From the NCBI RefSeq assembly GCF_963676685.1, contig NC_092353.1:5174207-5238206 (forward strand): a DNA stretch of 64,000 nt, written 5' to 3'. Every line of letters starts with the position of its first letter. Position 1 is the first letter of the stretch. Below the pieces are notes generated by a model that was given only the letters and a program-made list of their open reading frames with translations, had not been told where the DNA came from and ran no database searches. The stretch comes from Mytilus edulis (Eukaryota; Mollusca; Bivalvia; Mytilida; Mytilidae). The position numbers and the translations under genes were made by a program. This document shows positions 28,731-39,087 of this stretch, piece by piece.

Positions 28731-29409
28731 GTCTGAATTGTTAAAATGATTATAAAACTTATTTTTAAAATATTGTGAAATGTGTTAAGTAGATTTCTAA
28801 CATGTATTTGATGCTGTTTAAAATATTTAACTGGCTGGAGAAAATGTATACTGGTACATAAATAGATAATTTTGTTTATTCTATACACAAACATGAATTT
28901 TTAAGGATTTTTTTTTTGGTTATAAATGATAAAGAATATAATAGCACTACATACAGTGACTTTCAGTCTCGGTACAGGATAATTAAAACAAATTTAATTC
29001 TCACACGACCTTTTAAGAAATAACTTATTCCAACTTTAACTGTTAATACATTGAATCATCATTGTCAGTTCTTTTTCTTGTAAATTGGAATTATATGCAG
29101 GTGTTTAATTTTTCAGCTACTAGTCTTTTTGTTTGGGCTTGGTAAATTTTTTAATGTAATATGACATTTACATGCTTTATCCAACATTGACAACTTACTT
29201 GTAGCATTTTTATAATGTTTAATTCATAAAAAAATGCTACAGAACCATATACATTTTTTATTTTTATGTTTGTAGTTATAACATTGAGTACTAACAGTCT
29301 GTTGTCTACTTGGTCATATTTGTGTTGGACTACACCTGTGTTTATAGTACTGACAATAAAAAAGAAATTATCATTCTTTTTGCCTTATTCTATATTTTCT
29401 TAATTCTTT

Positions 29410-30080
29410 AAAACAAGAGTGCAGACACACAAGTCAAGGTCAGATGAATCCCACCAGGCATACATGTACAGCTTAAAATCCTTCATACAACAAATAAAGT
29501 TGACCTATTGCTTTACTGTTTAAGAAAAAACAGACCAAAAAACACAAAAACTTAACACTCAGCAATGAAACATGAAAATGAGGCCAAGGTCAAATACAAC
29601 CTGTGAGAATGACAGTACATATTACAAACATTCCATACAACAAATATAGTAAATCTATTGCAGTATAAAAAAAAACCAGACCAAAACACAAAAACTGAAC
29701 TATAACCATTGAACCATGAAATTGAGGTCAAGGTCAGATAACACCTTTCATTTATTCATGTACACCTTACAGTTTTTCCATAGACCGGAAATAGTACTAG
29801 ACCTATTTGATAATGTATCTGAGATATGGACTTGACCAATAAAACTTAACCTTGTTCACAGATCCATGAAATGAGGTCGAGGTCAAGTGAAAACTATGTG
29901 ACAGACATGAGGACCTTGCAAAGCTACGCATATTCCAAATATAGTTACTCACAATAAAAGTAATTAACATTACAAATATCATAACTTTTTTTCAAGTAGT
30001 CACTGAACCATGAAAATGAGGTCAAGGACAATGGACAGACGGAAACTTAAAATCATGAAGACTGGAGTATCTATATACAA
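29410..30080 (+). repeat. Interspersed repeat with about four internal units (GAGGTCAAGGTCA type)
   Basis: Repeated phrases are AACCATGAAAATGAGGTCAAGG, AAACAGACCAAAACACAAAA and CATACAACAAATA, spaced about 140-170 bp. Frames inside are not conserved between units. Confidence 0.65.
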
Positions 30081-30689
30081 AGTATGAAGTATCCACCTTC
30101 TAAAAATTTAGATATAAAGCTTTTAAGAAGTTATCTTATGCCGCTGCGGTCTTTGGATCACTACCCCTATGGCATGCTTTCTGCCACAAAAGTCGCAGGC
30201 TCGACAAAAAACACTTTACTCCAAATAATACATAATTTGTCTGCTCTGGTTGTATATAACACAACCTGTCAGTTTTCAACCTTCACACAAATATATGTGC
30301 AGTTATTTACACTTAGAAATATAAGTTACAGGACATGTTGGAATAGCTTGATGAGACAGCAACCAAGCAACACAAATATACAACAAAGATATAGAACCTA
30401 TACCTGGAAATATACCAGTGCATCTAAATGTAAATGTTCGACATAACAAAATTGATAATAATCATAATCATAAAAACTAGTATTTATACCCATATTTGTT
30501 TTCATTTATGGCGAACAAAATACTCAATTTGTTTTATTTTAACAATTTGATACATCTGAAGCCTGTATTTAAATTTGAACCATCATTTCTATTATTGTGC
30601 AGTATATATATAATAAGATGTGGTATGATTTTCAATTAGAATATGTAACCAGAGAGCATGATTCTACACAATGCTGAATTGGGAACCTT

Positions 30690-30990
30690 GCAGAAAAATG
30701 TGAAAATGAGGAGTTGTGGAATGATTGCCAATGAGACAACTATCCACCATGTAAGCAATTCTACATTCAAAATCGATTTCTCCCCATGGACTCAAACCCA
30801 AGACCTCTGTGACAAAAGTCAGTCTTTGTTTTTTAGTTTCCTAAGCTCAACGGCCTACGGATAACTAAGTATATTCAAATAAAGGAAAAAATCCTGTCAT
30901 ATAGACAACTCTCATAGAGGTTATCAATAAAGGTCATAATTAGCATTCAACAATGAGCCAAATCCATGTGGCATAATCAGTTATATAGGG
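30690..30990 (+). repeat. Mytilus-type interspersed repeat, partial and rearranged
   Basis: GGAATGATTGCCAATGAGACAACTATCCACCA is followed later by CTAGCATTCAACAATGAGCC-like sequence and a GGCATAATCAGTTATATAGG phrase. The region 30084-30446 upstream holds an open frame with no recognisable domain and no splice context, so I leave it unannotated. Confidence 0.6.
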
Positions 30991-31139
30991 CCGAAATATA
31001 ACAATTTATACGAAAAATAAAGCAGCTGATATATATAAATTTTTCAACTAAACCAAAAAAATCTAATGCAGAAAATCATCAAATTTCATAGAATCGCGTT
31101 TTCTGGTTTTTATATTTTTTTGTTTACATAGAAACAACA

Positions 31140-31330
31140 GGGGGCATGACCCTTTTCGGGACTTTGGGATCGGGTGTTTTTAAACTCAGAATTTCGGGAT
31201 TGATCCTTTCGGGATCCGGGATTTTTTTTTCGAATTTTAGGATTTAAATTTCTTTGAATTCGGGACCTCGGGATTTCATGTTTTTAAGCCCAGGATTTCG
31301 GGATCAGGACTAGTCTGACCCCACCCCACC
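31140..31330 (+). repeat. TTTCGGGAT-rich element, plus orientation
   Basis: Many copies of CGGGAT or CGGGAC (TTTCGGGATTGATCC, GGGACCTCGGGATTTCATG) end in a C run. The same text, inverted, is at 33476-33670. From 31330 to 32080 I see only AT-rich sequence with short repeats. Confidence 0.6.
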
Positions 31331-32079
31331 CCCCTTAACAAAGCATTAATACAGATATATTTCCTCGATAGTGCATTTATTTTATTGTTTTTTAGAACTC
31401 CTTAAAAAAAATCCTTCCAGGCCTGATGTAACGGCATTTTCAATTGAGTATTTTCATTTTGCATGTTAATATAGGGACAAAATTACCAACTTAAATGTGA
31501 TTGTTTCATTTGTTTCCATGGCAACCGTTTGTTATTAGTGTTTTTTAAAGTCTATACTCTTGCACCTTCACATAACTGATAAAACATTAATAAAATTCCA
31601 TCATTTGAGCCTGTAACTATCCCTTAATTGAATATTTTCAAGAAATATCAGTAAAGTTTCCATGGAAACCGAAATAAAATGATATTTTTCTTTCTTATAT
31701 GCACGGTGACCTATATTTTTTTTCGTGTTTTTTTAAAGCTTATGGTATCAGCACTTCATCTCTAAAATATATCAAATTTCTATCATTTGTTTTTTAATGA
31801 AAATATGACTTGAAGCATAGAAGGTGACTAATTTCCCTATATATCTATACAAAATAAGCCGAAATTTATGGTTTTTTGAAGTTCACGTAATTTTCTTATA
31901 TGGCCGGTGACCCCCCATTTTTTTTTATATTTTCACTATTTACCTTGTAGGGATCAACTGTGCAAAGTTTTGGAAAAATCTATCATTTTTATTTTAGACA
32001 CCTATACCACCTTAAAACATACTTACACCAGAGATTTGTTACCCTCATATTCAACGGTAGCACTATAAAGCTATTCATT

Positions 32080-32870
32080 ATAGCAGCGTCTTTTATCCCT
32101 AGCCAAACAGAATTGCCGAGGTAGTGGGTTTGAAAGTGGGTGATCCTAATGCGTATTTGATCGAATTTGGCTTTATTTCCATATTTCGGACGAAATTTCG
32201 GCATTTAAGAATGCTTATCCCAGAAATTCTTTGCCCTCAAATTGTAGTACTGTCCAATACACCTTATCGCTATTCCCGGCTGACCCGTCCGCTTGAACTC
32301 TTGACGTCAACAACAATCACTTTTCCATTGTGGCGTCAGACATTTTGTTTTATGACGTCAAAATTTTACGGGAACCTGTGTGATTTCCAGCAATGGCGGA
32401 CACATAGCGATAAGGTGTATAGCTATAAATTAGGACAGCCGCCATACTCCATTATGCCTAGCTATAAAGAACTGCCCAGACAATGGGTCGGAAAGAGGGT
32501 GTCCCAATGCGTATTTGATCGAATATGGCTTTATTTCCATATTTCGGACGAAATTTCGGCCTTTAAGAATGCCGCAAGTTACCCCAGAATTTCACCACCC
32601 TACCGCTATGGTACTATCTAATAGCTATTCAGTAGACGGTAGAGCAGAGTCTATAATCAAATTTTCTAATTTGACTGTTTTTCGTGTTACAGGCGAATTT
32701 TTCTGCCTGTAAAAATGCTTACCCCAGAATTTCTTTATCCTCCCGCTGTAGTTCCATCCAATAGCTATTCAGTAGAGCAGAGTCTATAATCCCTAGCCAT
32801 ACAGAACTGCTGAGGCAATGCTTTGGAAAGTGGGTGAGTGACCCAGTTTCAAATAGAAGTTGTATTGTCG
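32080..32870 (+). repeat. Three degenerate tandem units (TTTCGGACGAAATTTCGGC type)
   Basis: ATGCGTATTTGATCGAAT, CCATATTTCGGACGAAATTT and CGGCATTTAAGAATGC occur at about 32148-32215 and again at 32508-32572. A third, more diverged unit follows at about 32690-32870 (sharing CTATTCAGTAGAGCAGAGTC). The period is about 360 bp. Unit frames are not shared, so no protein is called. Confidence 0.65.
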
Positions 32871-32938
32871 GTATACCATGAAAAATTTCAATTCACATCA
32901 AAATTCTATTTTTCTAGTCAATGGTTAACAGATGCGGA

Positions 32939-33067
32939 TTTAGGGAGCAGGGCCCCTCCTTTCTTTGAGAAAAAAATTTGGGTGATTATATAGGGAATCA
33001 CTGAAGCGGGACCCCTCTTAGGCAGCCAGTGGGCCCCCACTTATGAAAACTTCTAGATCTGCCACTG
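32939..33067. mobile_element. 129-bp hAT-type MITE, TSD GTTAA
   Basis: The ends read CAGATGCGGATTTAGG and, inverted, CAGTGGCAGATCTAG. GTTAA flanks both sides (32934-32938, 33068-33072). The interior phrase GATTATATAGGGAATCACTG recurs in the fragment at 4053-4150. Confidence 0.75.
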
Positions 33068-33475
33068 GTTAATATGAGTTGTGAAAATCTCCAATAAAGG
33101 TTAAATATGCGTTAATCCGAATTACATCCTAGACTACATAAATCTTTTTTTCGAATCAAAAACTATAGCTGAGATTTTAAAGAAAAATAAAATTGTCGCT
33201 CAAGTAGTTTTCCAAACGCAATTGCAGGATAGCTTTTTATAAAGAGATTTGCAGTATGAGAATTGCTGGATAGCTTGCATGACACTAGTCCTATTAGACC
33301 AAGGGAATCAACAAGACCTTGTTATGCTTTACAAGATGATTGTGGAACTAACCGAACAAGTCAAAATCTTTTAGTTACTACAGAAGCTCAAACATTGAAG
33401 AACGACAAGAAACAAAATCGAAGGTTTTAATATCAAACTAAGCAGTACCACAATGAAACAAAGAAAGAAGGGGTC

Positions 33476-33670
33476 GGAAGGGTCCTGATCTCGAAATCCC
33501 GGGCTAAAAACTTAACATGAAATCCCGAGGTCCCGAATTTAAAAAAAAAAAAATCCCCGACATCCCGAAATTTGAAAAAAGAAATCCCGGATCCAGAAAG
33601 AATCAATCCCCAATTCCGGAGCTGAAAAACACCCGATCCCGACGTCCCGACGTCCCGAAACAGGTCCTGC
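33476..33670 (-). repeat. TTTCGGGAT-rich element, minus orientation
   Basis: This is the inverse of the 31140-31330 element: ATCCCG and GTCCCGA repeated, with a C run at its end. The pair forms an imperfect inverted repeat separated by about 2.1 kb. Confidence 0.6.
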
Positions 33671-33834
33671 ACACCCCCCCAAAAGAAACACTCGTTCTAT
33701 ACAAAAATTATAATAGATTTGGAACCACTTGGATAGTATTCTTATAAAGAAAGTTACGGGGTCCCCGTGAATTACATGCAGTTGGAGTATAAGTATTGCT
33801 GCTCTGCTTTCAAACCTGCTCTGCGTAAATATAA

Positions 33835-33915
33835 AAAAAGAAGATGTTGTTGCCAATGAGACAACTGTAAGAGACCAAAATGACACAGAAATTTTAAAAC
33901 AACTATAGGTCACCG
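33835..33915 (+). repeat. Short Mytilus-type interspersed repeat
   Basis: GATGTTGTTGCCAATGAGAC, GAGACCAAAATGACACAGAA and AACTATAGGTCACCGTACTG match the first half of the family consensus seen at 19536 and 52130. Confidence 0.65.
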
Positions 33916-33989
33916 TACTGCGTAACCATGCAAATACAGATATACCAAATTACTGATAAAGGCGCTCATTCTGACTGGGTGGATATGTC

Positions 33990-34759
33990 CCAGACCATAT
34001 GAGTATTTGGACCGTATGCGTACGGTCCGGACCGTATACGTATACTCGTACGGTCCGACCATACGCGTACGGTCGGACCGTATGAGTATACGCGTACGGT
34101 CCAGTACGAGCTGACCATACATGTTATTTGATCATATGGGTTAAATTGAAACAAGCATTTATCACAACCTTTATTTTTAGTTTTACAAATTGTTATTGAT
34201 AATTTATTACAATGATAGATAGAATGAACAAACGAACATTTGAAATTAAGTATTTGTTTAATTTTATATCTGAACCCTATTTTGGTACTCTCGCCCAAGG
34301 GGACACAAGTCAAGTAACGTAATATTTTTTACATTTTCATGTATGCAGTTCATGCATGTTCCTTAGCATTTGCATTTTTTGTAAAGTTGCTAAATATTCT
34401 AAAACAATTGACCTCCCACATTATGTTTACTTCCAATATCTTCAATTTCAGTGATCATAATTCAATTAATGTATTACTGATCGACATGCTTAATTCAAGA
34501 GACTAACAGGTTTAATTAGCGTGAATTTAAAAAGAAGTTAATATATAAAGTTTTTGTTTCAAGTACAATTGAGCTTTTTTATATTAATTTAATAGTTAAG
34601 TTATGTTGATCTGCTATATGCATTTGTAACTAATAAACTTGACCAACTTTTTAATATTAGTCAGACCGTACGCGTACGGTCCGACCGTATGAGTATTTTG
34701 AAAAAATACGCATACGGTCCAGACCGTACGCGTACGGTCCAAATACTCATACGGTCTGG
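33990..34759. mobile_element. 770-bp foldback with arms made of CCGTACGCGTACGG palindromes
   Basis: The left end CCAGACCATATGAGTATTTGG is mirrored by the right end CCAAATACTCATACGGTCTGG. Each arm (33990-34125 and 34663-34759) consists of repeated ACCGTAYGCGTACGGTC palindromes separated by TATGAGTAT phrases. The interior is ordinary AT-rich DNA. No TSD was found. Confidence 0.7.
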
Positions 34760-34799
34760 AACAGATATATATACAAATCCTCAGCCATGACCCGTCCAA

Positions 34800-35350
34800 A
34801 CGGTGACACTTAATTCGACACCTCGTGTAGGAAGGCGATTGCTAAACTTTCTTTGCAAGTAAAGTTTATCGGTTACCTTGCATAGTTCTGTAGTGTACAC
34901 CAACATGTTGTAATGCAAAATACACACCGCCCTTTCATTTTCTAGTTTAATCATTGCTGGCTAAACAAAATTTAGTCTGACACAGCATGTTTAAAACTAA
35001 ATATAGTAAACATTATTTATTATCGTAATTAGTCTACATGACAAATAACACAAAAATAACACTATGATTCGATTTACAATATGTTAACCGATGACGGGAC
35101 AACCAGGTGTCTAAGAGAAAACCAGAGAAAACCCCACAAAAGTTGTAGCAAAAAGTGCCATATGTACTTGAAATGTTACTTATATTGCTTCCGGATGCAT
35201 GTGCGTGTACACATATAAGTAAATGTAAAATGTGGTCTTAATTGATAATAAAATTAATATTATCATTAAACATGATATCATTCGAACTTTACACTTTTCG
35301 TCAGCATATACTGTACATAGGATGGTTAATGAATTGGATGGACCTCAAAA
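34800..35350. promoter_or_regulatory. Upstream region of the membrane-protein gene
   Basis: No repeat or open frame is supported here. A TATAAG phrase at about 35214 (CACATATAAGTAAATG) lies 130 bp before the start codon and might be a TATA element; this is only positional inference. Confidence 0.3.
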
Positions 35351-35902
35351 ATGAACCCGAAATGGTTGTTTCTTCTGTTTCTAAAGACTTTAGCTATATC
35401 TGAAATCCATGGACGTGAAGATCATTACAGTTTTCAATGCATGAATAAAATTATTTCCAGGAACCAAATTATAGATAATTGCTCATGCATAACTTCAAAT
35501 GAAATTAAAACGACTAAATTGTTTAAATGCAAATGTGAAAGTGCTGGAACTGATCGCAATGTTTGGATGGAATTTGTTTGCAAACATTCCTCCAGTAAAG
35601 ACAGTAATTTAAAAACCATTCTTTTGGAAAAAAATAAAAGCACAAACGAAGTCTATTTAAATCGTTCTTGCATCTCTTTGTCTTTCTATAAGGGAGTATC
35701 AAAATATAGAATTGAATTGTTCTGTAAAGGATATGGACTTGGAGTAAAATGTAAGTGTAATGTGCCAGTGGACAATCAACTTGGGCATTCAGTGAGTTCT
35801 AAGGATTTAACATTGAGTGACAATGGAAACCAGGAATCTCCATTGGTGCCGCGGAATGACAGGGTGAAGAGAGATGTTGATGATATTGTTAATACTACCC
35901 AG
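35351..35902 (+). CDS. Exon 1 of a single-pass membrane protein gene: signal peptide and Cys-rich ectodomain
   Basis: The ATG at 35351 starts a clear signal peptide (hydrophobic WLFLLFLKTLAIS, likely cleaved near residue 20). The mature ectodomain has ten cysteines (C30, 44, 46, 60, 62, 77, 107, 125, 134, 136), three of them as C-x-C pairs, which allows five disulfides. N-glycosylation sequons are present (NRS, NTT). RVKR (171-174) before DVDD is a furin-type cleavage site. The exon ends in phase 0 at CAG|GTAAAT and joins 39088. I do not recognise the ectodomain family; it resembles no fold I can name. The whole protein is predicted to be 1119 residues. It would sit at the cell surface with a long cytoplasmic tail and might be a signalling or adhesion receptor, but that is inference from topology. 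Confidence 0.8.
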
Positions 35903-37312
35903 GTAAATATTGATTACATATATGTGCTAATTATCTTATCCATTAACGTGCAAATCGATAGCTAGTGCAGGAATGTATATGCTTTTTTATAATTAAAGAA
36001 TACGTAATGGGGGTTTTATAACGTCTTGACCCTACCCCCAGCGACCGGTATTTTTTTCCTCTATTAAACCTGTCCAGTGCCAGTTATTGGGTTTGTTTTC
36101 TTTTGCTTTGACAAGGCTTGGTAAAATAAATCCGATATAACATGTTTTCACCATTACAATTTTTGAAACAACACGAAAAACATTTACTATGCATTAACCT
36201 GACAAAACAAATTATATTTTGACATTTCAAGTGATGATGCTTTAGTCCAACAATTTTTAGTTATGACATAATTAATAATTGAATCCTTGATATATGAGTA
36301 TTAGAGTAAATAATAATATAGTTTTATTGATCGATATTCATTCTCAATAAGAAAATGCGCATAGAATCGTTTAATATGAGTAAAAGGAGATATGGGATTA
36401 AACGTCGATGAGACAGCAACCCAACTACACACAAAATAAGACACACATGTCTAAATATGGTCTTTGCCAATAGACAGATGTGGTCAATGCTGGACTTTGA
36501 TTTGCTGTTTTATAGTCTATTTATCATTTATGTTGTTTGGTTGCTGTTTTGGAAACTATGATTTCAAATTAATAAAAATAGGATGATAAAATCTATAGTG
36601 AATTCAGCGGTTGACAAGAATGGGCAGATTCGAATTTAATAAGATATACTTATAAGGGATCAATCAGTTCATGTTTGATATAAAAGATAGCAGGCAGATA
36701 TCTATAATTGATACGCCTACCTTTATTTGTTATGTCGTCAGAAAAGAGATTTACAGATAAATCCTCAACCCACAATAGATATGCATCGTATAAATATATA
36801 TGTGTGTACTGCAGTTCTATGAAATTAAGTACATGTACTTCGATCAGTGACAACATAAAGTTGTAATTTTAACAGAAACAGAAACCACAAACCTTGTACG
36901 AAAAAGCATGCACAAAAGAAGGTCTTTTGGCTATATTTTAGAGACTCAGCAAACAGGGGCGGATCCATGATTTTTGAAAGAGGCAGCGTAATTCTAGAAA
37001 AAAAATGTATATTTGAAGCATATATTTGCAGTCTCTGTTGTTAACAAGGATTTGTATACAAATCCTTGGTTATGGTTAACATTTTTTTTAGAATGGTGCA
37101 AGCGTCTTATAAGTAACTTATGTTCGGTTTGACTTTTTTGTCGTATAAATTTCAAGATTGTTATAGTTTACTAGTAATCAAAGTAGACTTATATGATTCA
37201 TTTAACATCACAATCATACATCTGTTATCCGAAATATTTATAAATAATTGCATATTTAGTTTCCTTTTTTGTTACTGGTGTTGTTTTGTACACTTTTAAG
37301 GCGTTTATATAA

Positions 37313-38667
37313 TATATATGTCGTGTACAAGTTGCGATTTTGTACAGGTTATAACATGTACAAAAATATTGTACATGTTATAACTTGTATAATGCAAAAA
37401 TACAAGTTATAACATGTACAAAAGTACCTCATACATGTTATAACCTGTACAAAATATTGCTTAAAAATGGTTTTAACTTGTACAAAATCGAAAAATAAGG
37501 ATATGTTTCTATTATTGCAACAGATGTTATTGACCTCAATAATATTTTCATAACTTTTTTATTATTCTTTTGTGTAACTTTGTTAGTGTGTTTTGTCCTT
37601 TTTTGATACAGTTAATGTCCGGGGGTTGGTATTACGAAGCATTCCTAAGACCTGTCATAAGATATATCTTGGGACATGTCTTATGATCCTCTCATGACTA
37701 TCTATGGACATATCTTTATTTGATGAATTATAATTGTGAGTGTCCCCTTTAAAGGCATAGTAAAATACGTTCATTCTAGTGCTGTGACACTAAAAGACAT
37801 AAGAGGATAGCCAGGATAGATGTGTCTACAAATAAAATTGGGAATGGAAATGGGGTATGTGTTTAAAAGACAACAACCGCCCTTGGAGCACATAACATCC
37901 AAAGGCCACAAATACATGCTTTCAAAGTAGAGGATATATATTTAAAACATCAAAATGACATTCGCCTCATGCAATGATTTTATAGTTTATAAAAAAAAAT
38001 TGAGTTATAAATTTACATAAGTCAGGCTGAAGGCCAAAAATGTTGAAGAGTAGATCCAAAGATATTGATAATGAAGCGTGGTCCAATGGAAACTATTTCA
38101 GCTCTCTCTTGCTTTTACAGAGTAAGCATATAAGACATTGTTTTAGTCTTTGCATGCTATAAAACAAGAGGGAGGAGTATTACCAAAAATTATTAGGCAT
38201 CGTTCTTAAAATGTTTGGAAGAATTTAGTTACTAGTATCTAATGTAATTGTCATTGAGGGAATGCAAGCTTTTAGTAAATAGTGTCACACTTATTTAAGC
38301 CATGATTGACTGGATAAAACATACAATTACATGAAAACACATTTTGCCAACATAAGTCATGAAACATATATTTCTGAAACTTTGTGAGCATTATCCTCTA
38401 CAGAATAAGACACGTTCTGGCCTATTTATTGTTGTTCTTTATGCATTGGTGAATTTAAATGTATATTTTACTTCATTAAGATTTATCTTAAATTTTGTAC
38501 AAGTTAAAACCATTTTTAAGCAATATTTTGTACAGGTTATAACATGTATGAGGTACTTTTGTACATGTTATAACTTGTATTTTTGCATTATTCAAGTTAT
38601 AACATGTACAATATTTTTGTACATGTTATAACCTGTACAAAATCGCAACATGTACACGACATATATA
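37313..38667. mobile_element. 1,355-bp foldback element in the intron, 176-bp arms
   Basis: The left arm (37313-37488) and right arm (38492-38667) are inverted copies of equal length with few differences, from TATATATGTCGTGTACA to TTTTAACTTGTACAAAAT. Inside each arm the motif GTACA-GTTATAAC-TGTACA recurs in alternating orientation, so each arm can itself fold. The roughly 1-kb centre has no coding frame. Flanking TA could be the TSD. The rest of the intron (35903-37312, 38668-39087) shows only repeat fragments, such as an hAT-type end at 36956. Confidence 0.8.
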
Positions 38668-39087
38668 CCGCTCGAGCGAATTATTTTAAGGACGATTTTT
38701 ATACTCAAAATCGTATATATATATTCATATGTACTGACAGAAACATCGACAAAACATACAGAAGAGAGACTTAAAAAAAAGGATAAAGATTTTTAAATCT
38801 TTTCATGCCGTGAGATTGACAAATAACCTTATATCCTGAAAGCAGTATCATGCAATTGTCACATAGCTTGCAAATATATAAATGGAAAGTAAAATTAAAG
38901 TTATTTTACTCCACCGGCATTAACATAAATGTTTCTATCTAGGGGATTAAGGATCAAGTAAACTATAGATCATAACGATCATATGTGTTCTTACACCCTT
39001 CCTGTAATAATGCTTTCTAACAGTAAGAAGCTTTGAAGTTTCAGAACATTACATGTATATTAAATTTTCTATTTTTTGTTTTTTAAG

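Noticed and set aside
30084-30446. 120-codon plus-strand open frame
   Set aside because: It follows directly on a repeat, contains no recognisable motif and looks compositionally random.
32124-32712. Overlapping plus-strand frames of 165 and 65 codons sharing FISIFRTKFR
   Set aside because: The shared peptide comes from two tandem repeat units read in different frames; there is no sign of selection on protein.
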